Source: Hyperoodon ampullatus
Taxonomy: Eukaryota > Chordata > Mammalia > Artiodactyla > Ziphiidae
Direction: 5' to 3'
Assembly: GCA_949752795.1 (NCBI GenBank)
Contig: OX457074.1
Span: forward strand, 30,055,980-30,119,979
Length of the DNA: 64,000 bases
This document shows positions 48,036 to 59,670 of this stretch, one piece after another (position 1 is the first letter of the stretch; the number at the start of each line of letters is the position of its first letter). Below the pieces are notes generated by a model. That model made no database searches and had not been told where the DNA came from. It saw only the letters and a program-made list of their open reading frames with translations. Both the position numbers and the translations under genes were made by a program.

Positions 48036-48714
48036 ATCGACTTCCAGTTTAATCTTAATTATTTTGTCTCTTTTGCAAATTTTGGGTTTAATTTTATCTT
48101 TTTCTCATTTATCAAGATGGATGCTAAGGTCATTGATTTGAGACCTTTCTCCCCATCCTCCTTCTTGTTCACTTCCTCCTCCTCCTTTTTAAAAAATCAT
48201 AGGTGCTCAGTGCTATAAATTTCATCTCCACCACTGCTTTGAAAGCATCCTTAAAATTTTAATATGCTGTACTTTTATGTTTATTCAATTGAAAAACTTT
48301 TCTAATTTTTCTGTTAATTTTTTCTTTGATTTATGGGTTATTTGTAAGGCTGTTATTTCATTTCCAAATATTTTGGGATTTTCTAGAGATATTTCTGTTG
48401 ATTTCTATTTTAATTTCATTATATACAGAGACTATACTTCGTTTGTCCTGAATTATTTTACATTTACTGAGATTTAATTTATGGCCCAGATTATGTTCTG
48501 CCTTTGCAATATTCCATGTGCACTTGAAGACTGTGTATTCTGCTGTTACTGGGAGGAATGTTCTATAAATGTCAATTAAGTCAAATTTGTTTGTGGTTTT
48601 CAAGACATATATATATTTACTAATATTCTGTCTACTTGTTCTATTAAATATATCTGATTGTAATTGTGAATTTTTCTATTTTTACTTGCAGTTTTTTTTA
48701 GAGATTTTTTAAAA

Positions 48715-49013
48715 ATTATATTATTTTTTATTCATTTAATTTCGGCTGCATTGGATCTTTGTTGCTGCATGCCTGTGTTCTCTAGTTCCGGCAAGTGGGG
48801 GCTACTCTTCACTGGGGTGCATGGGCTTCTCACTATGGTGGCTTCTCTTTTTGTGGAACATGGGCTCTAGGTGCACGGGCTTCAGTAGTTGTGGCACATG
48901 GGCTCTAGAGCACAGGCTCAGTAGTTTTGGCACACGGGTCTAGTTGCTCTGTGGCATGTGGGATCTTACTGGACCAGGGCTCAAACCTTTGTCCCCTTTG
49001 TTGGCAAGTGGGT
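48715..49013 (-). mobile_element. CHR SINE, head removed by the next L1
   Basis: Minus-strand long-form copy. It is complete from its A-tail end to 'gcaagtgggtcc', where the head should continue, but the sequence switches to an L1 poly(A). A weak resemblance of 51236-51265 ('actcttaacgactttg') to the missing SINE head suggests the remainder may lie beyond that L1. Confidence 0.75.
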
Positions 49014-51225
49014 CCTTTTTTTCTTTTATTTTAACATCTAAATTGGAGTATAATTGCTTTACAATGGTGTGTTAGTTTCTGCTTTATAACAAAGTGAATC
49101 AGTTATACATATACATATGTTCCCATATCTCTTCCCTCTTGCATCTCCCTCCCTCCCACCCTCCCTATCCCACCCATCTAGGTGGTTACAAACCACCTAG
49201 CTGATCTCCCTGTGCTATGCGGCTGCTTTCCACTAGCTATCTATTTTACGTTTGGTAGTGTATATATGTCCATTCCACTCTCTCACTTTGTCACAATTTA
49301 CCTTTCCCCCGCCCCATATCATCAAGTCCATGCTCTAGTAGGTCAGAGTCTTTATTCCCGTCTTACCCTTAGATTCTTCATGACCTTTTTTTCCCCCTTA
49401 GATTGCATATATATGTGTTAGCATACAGTATTTGTTTTTTTCTGTCTGACTTACTTCACTCTGTATGACAGACTCTAGGTCTATCCACCTCACTACAAAT
49501 AACTTAATTTCATTTCTTTTTATGGCTGAGTAATATTCCATTCTATATATGTGCCACATCTTCTTTATCCATTCATCTGTTGATGGACACTAAGGTTGCT
49601 TCCATTTCCTGGCTATTGTAAATAGAGCTGCAATGAACATTTTGGTACATGACTACTTTTGAATTATGGTTTTCTCAGGGTATATGCCCAGTAGTGGAAT
49701 TGCTGGGTCGTATGGTAGTTCTATTTGTAGTTTTTTAAGGAACCTCCATACTGTTCTCCATAGTGGCTGTATCAATTTTCATTCCCACCAAAAGTGCAAG
49801 AGGGTTCCCTTTTCTGCACACCCTCCCCAGCATTTGTTGTTTGTAGATTTTTTGATGATGCCCATTCTAACTGGTGTGAGGTGATATCTCATTATAGTTT
49901 TCATTTGCATTTCTCTAATGATTAATGATGTTGAGTGTTCTTTCATGTGTTTGTTGGCAATCTGTATATCTTCTTTGGAGAAATGTCTGTTTAGGTATTC
50001 AGCCCATTTTTGGATTGGGTTGTTTGTTTTTTTGTTTTTGAGCTGCATGAGCTGCTTGTAAATTGTGGAGATTCATCCTTTGACAGTTGCTTCATTTGCA
50101 AATATTTTCTTCCACTCTGAGGGCTGTCTTTTGTTCTTGTTTACAGCTTTCTTTGCTGTGCAAAAGCTTTTAAGTTTCATTTGGTCCCATTTGTTTATTT
50201 TTGTTTTTATTTCCATTCCTCTAGGAGGTGGGTCAAAAAGGATCTTGCTGTGATTTATATCATAGGGTGTTCTGCCTACAGGTTGAAGGAGAAAAACTAT
50301 ATGATTATCTCAATAGATGCAGAGAAAGCTTTTGACAAAATTCAACTCCTATTTATGGTAAAAACCCTGCAGAAAGTAGGCATAGAGGGAACTTTCCTCA
50401 ACATAATAAAGGCCATATGTGACAAACCCACAGCCAACATCATCCTAATTGGCGAAAAACTGAAACCATTTACACTAAGAACAGAAACAAGACAAGGTTG
50501 CCCACTCTCACCACTATTATTCAACATAGTTGTGGAAGTTGTAGTCACAGCAATCCAGAGAAGAAAAAGAAATAAAAGGAATCCAAATCGGAAAGGAAGA
50601 AGTAAAGCTGTCATTGTTTTCAGATGACATGATACTATACATAGAGAATCCTAAAGATGCTACCAGAAAACTACTAGAGCTAATCAATGAATTTGGTAAA
50701 GTAGCAGGATACAAAATTAATGCACAGAAATCTCTGGCATTCCTATACACTAATGATGAGAAATCTGAAAGAGAAATTAAGAAAACACTCCCATTTACAT
50801 TGCACTGAAAAGAATAAAATATCTAGGAATAAATCTACCTTAGGAGAAATAAGACCTGTATGCAGAAAATTATAAGACACTGATGAAAGAAATTAAAGAT
50901 GAAACAAATAGATGGAGAGATATACCATGTTCTTGGATTGGAAGAATCAACATTGTGAAAATGACTCTACTACCCAAAGCAATGTACAGATTCAATGCAA
51001 TCCCTATCAAACTACCACTGGCATTTTTCAACACAACTAGAACAAAAAATTTCACAATTTGTATGGAACCACAAAAGACCCCGAATATCCAAAGCAATCT
51101 TGAGAATGAAAAATGGAGCTGGAGGAATCAAGCTCCCTGACTTCAGACTATACTACAAAGCTACAGTAATCAAGACAGTATGGTACTGGCACAAAAACAG
51201 AAATATAGATCAATGGAACAGGAGA
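49014..51225 (-). mobile_element. L1 with 5' inversion (twin priming)
   Basis: The 3' part (49014-50280) is minus strand: poly(A), 3'UTR and ORF2 C-terminus up to 'ggtgttctgcctac'. At 50280/50281 the sequence flips to plus strand ('ggttgaaggagaaaaactat') and runs through the ORF2 reverse-transcriptase region (frame pieces 50181-50627, 50614-50808, 50883-51140, 50995-51267), ending near 51225 at 'atcaatggaacaggagagaa'. Relative to copy 1, the inverted block corresponds to about 27708-28650 and the direct block starts at about 28895, so ~245 bases were lost at the junction. The catalytic motif appears as 'MFSDDMILY'. Confidence 0.9.
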
Positions 51226-51570
51226 GAATCTCTACTCTTAACGACTTTGTTGTATTACCACCAATGAGATGGGGAGAGGGACATGTTGCTGTAAAGAGGA
51301 TGGAGTAAAGATGGGAGAAGAGTAGATGTTAAGGAATTAAATAATGGGGTAAAAAATGGAGAAGGAAAATATAAGGGCAATTAAAAGTAAAAGACTGAAG
51401 GAGAGGGCAAAATAGTAAGAAGGAGAATGAAGATAAGGAATCATTGAGAAGCAAAAGGTAGAAACAGAAAGTCAGTCAATGTGGATTGGGGAGAAAAGGA
51501 GGACCCAGGAAGACCTGAAGAAAGGCTGCCATGTCAGGCAGAATGCAGAGAACAAATGAGGAAATGCGAT
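51226..51570. other. Short purine-rich flank, no feature
   Basis: About 345 bases between the inverted L1 and the LRRC37-like exon. On the minus strand this would be the start of the intron after that exon. No other signal. Confidence 0.5.
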
Positions 51571-54500
51571 TCTTACATGATGGTGAAGGTGCCGTTGTAG
51601 GTGTTAGGCTCTGGCTCAGGCACTCTGTGGAGCTTCTGCTTTGGGCTGAGACCAACACACGACAGCGTCTCATTTGTGCAGGTACAGAGCTCACATAAGC
51701 TGATGTTTGTGGTGGCATTCTGTTCTGGCTGCTTCTTTTCTGGGGTATATTTTACACCAGGAAGGCCTGTGGATACTGAACACTGAGTTGAAGGAAAAAG
51801 AACTGTCTCAGATGGCCTTGGTTGCTGAGATGTGTTAACTCCCAGGTCCACAGGTGGAACTGTGACTTGAGTCAGGTTTGGTTGTGCAAGTGTCACCTCA
51901 GGGTGTTTTGGTGGGGGAGCTGTAGGGATGTAGAATGTCCAGCCTCCATAGTGGGTTCTGGAGTTGTGGTTTGCTCTAGGTCCACATGATGAACTGTGAC
52001 GCTGGATGATGTTGAATACTGACCTTGATCCTTCCTTGGAGTTGGAACTGTCACCTCCTGCTGGAATGGAAATTGAACTACAATGCCCTGAGGTGTCTCT
52101 AGAGGCTGAGTTTAGGTCTCCTGCATGATTGGAGAAGGTACAGTCTCCATATTGGATCCTGTAGTAACAGTAAGTTCCACATCCTTAGGTTGAATTGTGA
52201 CTTGAGTCAGGTTTGGCTGTGCAAGTGTCACCTCAGGGTGTTTTGGAGGGAGAGCTGTAGTCTTCTGCAGGGCTGTAGAAAGTTCAGACTCTGTAGTAGG
52301 TTCTGGAGTTGCGGTAAGCTCCAGGTCCAAAGATTTAACTGTGATACTGGGTTATGTTGGATGCTCAGCATGATCCTGATCTGGTGTTGGAACTACTGGC
52401 TTCTGATATACTGGAGGCTGAGCTACAAAAACCTCCTTAGGTGGTTCTGGAGGCTGGATTAAGGTCCCCTGCATGGTTGGAGAGGGTTCATCCTCCTTAG
52501 TGGGTTCTGGCTTTATGGTCAGTTCAAGGTCCAAAGGTTGAAGTGTGACCTCAGTCAAGGTTGGATGCTGAGCCTGAACTTGCTCTGGATTTGGAAATGT
52601 CACCTCGGGGTATGTTGGAGGAACTGCAGTCTGCTGCAGGGCTGCGGAATGTTCAGCCTCCATTGTAGGTTCTGGAGCTGTGGGAAGCCCCTGGTCCAAA
52701 GGTTTAACTGTGACACTGGGCATGTTTGAATGCTGTGCTTGATCCTGTCCTAGCGTTGGAACTGTCATCTCATAATGCACTGGAGTTTGTGCTACAACCT
52801 CCTTAGGTGGCGCTGGAGGCTGAGTGGGGCCTCCTGCTCGGCTGGATACGGTTCTGTCTCTTTAAGGGGTTCCAGAGGTAGGTCTGGGAACTCTGTTGGA
52901 CTGGAGAAGATTCCATATTCTCAGGGAGCTGTAGAAGCTGAGGAAGGGTCCCTTGAGGGACTGGAAATGGTTCCACTTATGCAGGGAGCTCTGATGACTG
53001 AGCCTGAAGCTCCTGCTGTGTGGGAGAAGGTACCACCTCCTTAGGGGGCTCAGGAGATGTAGCTGAGTCCCGCTGGGTAACTGGAGACTGAGCTGGGGCC
53101 TGCTCCTGGACTAAAGAAAGCTCTATCCTTCCAGGGGGATCTGGAGTCTGAGTAGGGTCCTCCTGATGCACTGGAGGATGTTCAACCTCTTTAGTGGGCT
53201 CTAGAGTTAAGATAACTGCCAGACCCATGGGTTTAACTGTGATATTAGGCAACACTGGATGTTCAACTCCCCTGGACTGAGAGGTGAGAATGTCACTTCA
53301 TTATGCACTGAAGGTTCAGCTGCACCATCTGTAGAGGCCCCTGGAGGCTGAGTTGGGTGCTGATGCTGGACTGGAGAAGGTCCAACCCACTCAGTGTGCT
53401 TTGGATGCTGAGCTGGGCTCTCCTGCTGGCTTGGAGAAGGTTCAGTTTCCTCAGGAAGCTCTTCAGGTTGAGTTGGGGCTCCCTGCTGAACTGGAGAAGG
53501 TTCAACATTTTCAAAGGGGGTTGGATGCTGATCTGAAACCTCTTGCCAGACTGACAAAGGTTCCAACTGCTCAGGGGACACTGTAGACTGAGCCGAGGTT
53601 TCTTGTTGAGGTGGAAAAGTTCCAACCTCATTAGTGAACGCTGGAGTTACGATAAGTGCGAGATCCACAGGTTTAACAGTGGCATCGTGCCGCGGAAGAA
53701 GCTGAGCTTGATCCTGACCAAGAGGAGAAACTGTTGTCACAGGATGCTCTGGAGAGAAAACTAGTCACATTAGAGAGCTCTAGAGACTGAGTTGGATAGG
53801 ATTCAAACTCACCAGGAGACTCTGCATGCTGAGCTGTGGCTTCCTGCTGAGGTGGAGAAGGTACAACCTCAGGAGCCTGTGGATGCTGATCTGGAGTCTC
53901 CTGCTGGCTTGTGGCAGGTATAACTTCTTCTCCAGAATGCTCTGGATACTGAGCTAGGGTCTCCTCTTGTACTGAAGATTTATTATGTGTACCGGCTTCT
54001 GGAGATTGGGCTGGAGCCTCCTGTTGAACTGGCAAAGTTTCAACCTCCTCAGGTGGCTGTGAAGGCAGCGTGGGGGCCTCATGCTGGGTTGTAGAAAATT
54101 CTGCATTAGTAAGGGGCACTGAGGACTGAGCTGAAGGCTTGTGCTGATTTGGAGAACGTTCCACCTCTGGAGTGGGTTCTTTTGTTATGTAAGCTCCACA
54201 TTTGCAGGTTTGACAGTGACATTGGATGTTTAAATGCTTAGCATGAGGGTGACTTGGAGGTGGAACTGTCATTTCCTGTTGTCTGGAGCTTGAGCTGGCT
54301 GTCCCTGTTGAGTTGGAGAAGGTTCCACCTCCCCTGAAGAAGGCTCTGGAGTCTGAGCAGGTTGCTCCTGCAGGGTTGCAGAAGGTTCTATCTCCACTGG
54401 AGACAGAGCTGGGATCCCCTGCTCGGTTGGAGAAGATTCTGCCTCATTAGTGGGCTCTGGAGACTGAGCTGAGGCTTTCTCCTGGGTTGCAGAAGTTTCA

Positions 54501-56077
54501 GGTTCTCCAATAGACTCTGAAAGCTGATCTGGGGTCTCCTGCTGGGTTGCTGGTTTCACCTTCTCAGGAGGCTCTGTAGGCTCAGAAGGCTGAGTCAGTT
54601 TGTTTCTCTTCACTTGGAGAAGGCTCAGCTTCCACAAGAGGCTTTGGAGGCTGACCTGTGGGCTCCTGCTTGGTTGGAGAAGGTTCAACTTCCCCAGGAG
54701 GCTCAGAAGGCTGAGCTCGTTGCTCCTGCTCCCTTGAAGGCTCAACCTCTCCAGGAAGCTCTGGAGGCTTCACTGAGGTCTTTTGTTGGGTTGTAGAAGA
54801 TTCTGTCTCCTCAGGATGCTCAAGAGGTGGAGCCAGGGCCTCCTGTTAAGTTGTAGGAAATTCAGCTTCCGTAGTGGGCTCTGGAGTGATGGGAAGTTCC
54901 AAATGCAGAGGTTGAAGTGTAACACTGGGCAAGTTTGAATGAGCATGACACTGAACGCCAGGTAGAGATGCTACCTCTACACTCACTGGAATTGGAATTA
55001 CATATCAGTAGGGAACCTTGGAGCCTGAGTTGGGGCCTCTTGATGGAGTAGAGAAGGTTCAATCTCCTCAGGGCGCTCTGGAGACTGAGATGGGGTCTGC
55101 TGCTGAAGTGAAGGTGATTCTGCCTCTTCAGTGTGCTCTGAATGCTGAGCCTGGGCCTCTGCCTGGGGTGAAAAAGATTCAACCTCCTCAGGGGTCTGTG
55201 GATGCTGAGCAGGGGCCTCTTGCTGCGGTAAACATTCTGCCTCCTCAGTGAGCTCTGGATGACGAGTTTGGGCCTCCTGCTGGGATGGAGAAATTTCAGC
55301 TACCTCAGGGGGCTCTGGAGGTTCATCTGGGCTCCCCAGAAAATCCCTACAAGGGTCTCCTCCGGATAAGAAGCATCTGTACTGTGATCTAAATAATCAC
55401 CCTGCAACTGTTGTTCTACACCCTGAGTGTTTTTTTCAAATTGGCCTGTCGTTCCAACAACTTTGGCAAGACGTTGATGCTGAACTGGATCATTCTTCAG
55501 GTTTGGGGGTGATACAATAAACTTCATTGGTTTTGAGACCTTACTACCTAGAGGTGGAACAAGTATTTCAAATGATTGGTGACCTTCAGCCTGATCTAGA
55601 CCTATGTTTTTAGTCTTATTTTTGTGTAGAAGGCAGAACCAAGGATTGATTATGATTCCAATCTAGCACTGGAACTACCACTGGGAGCTTTTGATGTTGG
55701 GTTTGCTTGTCATTCAGATCCTTATGTGGAACAGTAAACTTATCTGGTCCTGTAGGCAGCTCTCCAACAGAATCCGTGTCCGGGTATGGAGCCTCAGTCT
55801 CAGTCAACTCCTGATGAGGCGGGGCCAACATCTGGACTGGAGACGAGGACATCAATTAATTAAAGCCTCCGGCTTCTGCCAGGGGTGTAAGGGCATGGGG
55901 CAATTTGGGAGGGGGGTCTGAGGCGTATGAAGACCAAGCCTCCTCACACACGCGGGGTTGGGGGGTCACCTGAACGGGGTCCAGGGCCCACTCCGAAGGC
56001 TGAACTGCCTGGACTAGAAGCCACAGTTGTTGCCACGTGAGGAAGAGCCATGGCAACCAAAGGAACGACCGGGACAT
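51571..56077 (-). pseudogene. LRRC37-family first exon, degenerate
   Basis: The start codon at 56077-56075 opens 'MSRSFLWLPWLFLTWQQLWL', a signal-peptide-like N-terminus. The LRRC37-type head follows ('LPVVVPVLDWNHNQ', 'KFIVSPPNLKNDPVQHQRLA'), then a long array of ~25-residue Pro/Glu/Gln repeats of the form 'EVEPSPTQQEAPAQSPEPPE'. It ends with the Cys-rich part before the leucine-rich repeats ('SLCELCTCTNETLSCVGLSP'). LRRC37 proteins are mainly testis-expressed membrane proteins with a very large first exon. A good donor (GTAAGA, 51576-51571) follows the last codon. Lesions: TAA at 55858-55856, a frameshift near 55630, another near 55340 and several further frame changes. No leucine-rich-repeat exons are in view. 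I call it a pseudogene copy. Assembly errors could explain some shifts but hardly all of them. Confidence 0.85.
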
Positions 56078-56241
56078 AATGTGCAGCGGCTCCCAGGTGC
56101 AGTGACACATGCCAGTGAGGACCCAGAGCCACATCCTGCGTCCGAGTTGAACCGCTATGCCAGCGCCGAGGCGAGGGCTCACGTTAGCAACCGCACACCC
56201 CTCCCCCCCAACTTCCCGCCCGTTATTTATGATATCTTTAG

Positions 56242-56249
56242 TTACGTCA
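56242..56249. promoter_or_regulatory. CRE-like site upstream of LRRC37-like start
   Basis: ttacgtca (minus strand tgacgtaa) lies about 165 bases upstream of the LRRC37-like start codon in a GC-rich stretch (56,150-56,420). CREB/CREM sites are common in testis-gene promoters. A TATA-like 'ttatttat' lies just next to it on the given strand. No experimental support. Confidence 0.35.
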
Positions 56250-56704
56250 CCTTTATTAGGCTCGTGCGGAGATCCAATCCGTGCCACCAGAGTGGGCCTT
56301 TTTCCCAGAGACCCAGGGCGCAAGCCATCCTTCCCCTTGCAAAGGCGACAATTACCTCCTGCCGGGCCCTCTTCCCAACCCCTCCCTGCCCTCCCTGGCC
56401 CCAAACAATGAGGTGGGATTGGGGCTGCAGACCCGAGTGGCCCCAAACTCCAGCAGCCAAGGGGTGGAAGGGGGTTCAGAAGGATGTAGAGCTTCCTGAG
56501 GAAACCATAGGACGTGGCATTCTGGGAAATTCAAAAGTGCTAGTCCAGTTCTGGCAATATGAACTCTTCCTCCTCCGAGCTGAAGTCTGAGAGACATTCT
56601 TCCTCCCTTTGGCCACACGGCTGACAAGAAAAGTAGCTGACCTGCGAAATGAGCACCACTTAGCGTGGCGGGAGGGGAACACACCTTACAATTATTCAAA
56701 AATG

Positions 56705-56932
56705 TTGTGTATATATGTCCATGCCACTCTCTCACTTTGTCACAGCAGCTCGGTGATTTGTGACCACCTAGAGTGGTGAGATAGGGAGGGTGGGAGGGAG
56801 GGAGGTGCAAGAGGGAAGAGATATGGGAACATATTTATATGTATAACTGATGTGTAATTTTGTTATAAAACAGAAACTAACACACCATTGTAAAGCAAAT
56901 ATACTCCAATAAAGATGTTAAAAAATAAAATA
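56705..56932 (+). mobile_element. Short L1 3' end with 5' inversion
   Basis: 56705-56746 is minus-strand L1 3'UTR ('tgtatatatgtccatgccac'). From 56747 the strand flips to plus ('agctcggtgatttgtgacca') and runs through the G-rich 3'UTR to an A-rich tail ('caataaagatgttaaaaaat'). About 60 bases of L1 are missing at the flip. This is a second, much shorter twin-priming product. Only a weak duplication (aaaatgttg / aaattgttg). Confidence 0.8.
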
Positions 56933-59479
56933 AATTGTTGCCATTTCCTCCAAACTCTCAGTATTCACGTCTCATTAATAATTCACCACTCTATTATTAG
57001 GGGTGACCACTGAATCAGTGATGACTCCAGAACTCCTATAGGAGGCGTTTGGGGCAGATGAATAATCCATTCTGGGAAGGAGAGTCTAAAACCAAGTGAA
57101 TGGCCCTTTACATTAGCATGGGAAAACTTCTCCCACCGCCCCTGGTCTCAACAGAGCCATTAATCTAGAGAAAACTACAGTGTCACTTTTCAGAGGTCTT
57201 CCCTGTGTGCAGACATGGAGAAGACACTTAGAATGTTAAAGTCAGCATGTTAAGTAATTTTCTTCAAATACTGTAACTAGCACCCAGTTTACATTCTTCA
57301 CAGTCCTTTTCATAATCTATTTAATTTTAGTCCTTTTTAGTTGTCTGGTACACCTCTAACACCTAAACTCCAAGAGAGAAGGAGCTTCCTCTTATTTCCA
57401 GTGCCTAGCACATAATGGTTTCTAAATGGAACTCATTCCACGATTGGCCTCATTTAGGAATGGATCTGTTGTTATAATCAGGTTTCCAAAATCTTTAGTA
57501 TCAATACGGAATCCTTTCCTCTCACATTTCACAGTAAGCTAGACTTCTTAAAGCCCAAACATGGATACGTCTGAAGTTTCCTTGACTGATTTAAATTGAA
57601 TTAAAATAATTATTTTGTACAGGAAAAACTTTCAAAATTTTTACATTTTTCAGAACATAACCACCTTTTCTTTCTCTACATTCTTCCCTTCAAAACAAAC
57701 TTTGCAACATTGGGGTGAGTTAACTAATCAGAAATCTAGCCCCAAATTAAGCTCTCAATGACATGAAACACATTTTTGCTCCTTTTTAATAAAAATCCTA
57801 TGTGCAGTACATTAATGTTTTCTTTTAGAAATTACGTTGAGTATTTAATCCCTAATTCGAGGCATCCATATAATTGCTTTACAGCAAGGTTCTTTGGCAA
57901 AATATTTAATACAAGATATATATGAGATGCTGAGATCTGGGTAATATACTTTACTTGAAATGCATGAATAGTTTTTAAACACTGTAGCATAATCACACTT
58001 AAGGCCATAGTTACTTTGTTCCCAAATTCCTGCAATTCTATTTGAGGGGAGTTCTAAACGGCCTGTGTCTTCTCCTGTGTCCACAACTGTAGACGTACAT
58101 TGATGGCCCTCAATCCTGCTCTCCAAACTTCAAATAAGGGGCCAGAGACAAGGCTCAGAACTTGGAAAAGTCCTAGAAATACCCTGCCTCAAAAGCAGTT
58201 TCAGAGTTTCACATTTTCCTAAGGATGACAGAGCTGAGTAGACATGCCAAAGTCTTCCAAATCCTGCTGGATGTTTTGAATTATGGCTACACTGGCTGTG
58301 TACCCCTTGAGTTTTTATCTCCACATACATGAATTAAATCCTGTAGTTCCTCTTCCGTTCTAGCAACTGTGACCTCTTCACAGGGTCTATATGCCACAGC
58401 TATTTTACCACTTTCTGAAATAAAGTTAACAAGGATCAATTCAGAAGTTTTCTTGTTCTAAAACTTCCTGTTTACAATGGTAGCATCCAATAATTAGATA
58501 TTCTTTTGATTTCTACAAGCAGAAAATAAGAGCATTTTTATAGAAGTTCCCTCATCTGACACTTCAGTTTTGTCATAATTATTTTTGAAAAAATATATAA
58601 GAAGTATCAACTTTGTTTCAAAAACTTCTATGAACTTAGAAATAAGAACTAAGGAATAATGACATAGGAATTAAAAGCTGTGGAAGCAAAAATGTTCAAT
58701 CACAATACAATGAAATAGGAAGGCATTAGGTGGGGGTCAAAATGAGTTCAAACGTGGAGAGATACCACTGGACTATAATAGATACTTCATATTAGAAGCA
58801 AGGCAAGTGCCTACTCCTTGGGACCAAAATTCTACCAGATACAATGAACAAAGTGTTGGAGACAGAGAGAGAGAGAGCATTTGCACACTCTACTGGCAGA
58901 AACTGGCCCATGTACCTTTTGGACAATACAGCTTTCCTCAAGGCAAGCTAGAACCACCAGGCTTTTTGTCTAAGGAGTTTGGAGTACATATAAAGAATAC
59001 CTTGGCATATTAGGGACAAACAACCCAGACATTTAGTTTGGTTCTTAAAGGTTGTTACCCAGAGTTGACAGCTGATGGAGATTCTGCCTGATGACCAGGG
59101 AAGTCAAACTTCACTGGAAGGACTGCCCAGGCTGGAAGGCCAAGACCAATCCAGGGTCAACTCTTACAAGCAAATAAGGTCTCTGACAACTTAGCTCGGA
59201 TTTTCTCTAAGCCTGAAGGGCTGTGAAGCAGGGGAGCAATTCTGTTCCGGGAATCTACTGATCATAAAGTTTCCTTTGGGCACAGCCTGTGACATTCTCA
59301 CCGCTGTATAACTCGATAGGGAACACAATCAACGCTATTCAGTAGCATGACCACTTTTAAGGCTCACAAAAACGTAGCCGATTATTATATAAGAATCATA
59401 TTCACCCAATATATCAGAAGTGAAAACTGAAATTAAATTGATTCCAAAAACATAATCTAATAAACTCTTCAACAAGAAA
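56933..59479. other. Intergenic DNA, no gene seen
   Basis: About 2.5 kb without a supported gene. A LINE2-like phrase ('ccagtgcctagcacataatg') is near 57399. Short open frames (up to 93 codons, 57845-58126) show no motif. Confidence 0.5.
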
Positions 59480-59670
59480 ACACCAACGATAAGAATAATA
59501 GTCCATATATTTTGTCTGCTTGCTATGTTTCAGGCATAGTTCTAAGTTTTTTACATTCATCATCTCATTTACTCTTACAATATCCCCCATTAGGTGATAA
59601 GCTGAATTACTAACCCTATTTGCAGATAAAGAAATTGCAGCTTAGAGATATTAAATACCTTCAAATGTCT
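59480..59670 (+). mobile_element. MIR SINE relic
   Basis: Reads as a decayed MIR: 'tgctatgtttcaggcatagt', 'catcatctcatttactctta', 'ccccattaggtgataagctg', 'tttgcagataaagaaattgc', 'agcttagagatattaaatac'. The order of the parts matches MIR, and divergence is high, as expected for its age. Confidence 0.75.

Larger units (their letters stand above)
43691..48700 (-). mobile_element. Old L1 relic with nested insertions
   Basis: An ancient minus-strand L1, in order from 3' to 5': 3' region and ORF2 C-terminus (43691-43831, 44166-44649), reverse transcriptase (45399-46469, 46829-47700; 'atccttgtcctgttcctgtt' near 46429 is the region before the catalytic motif) and endonuclease part (48036-48700; 'cagattatgttctgcctttg'). 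It is interrupted by CHR SINEs and one further repeat, listed separately. The frames are thoroughly decayed. Confidence 0.85.

Noticed and set aside
52190..53044. Plus-strand open frames opposite the LRRC37-like exon (up to 90 codons)
   Set aside because: They are antisense shadows of the Pro/Glu/Gln repeat array. The family match and splice donor are on the minus strand.
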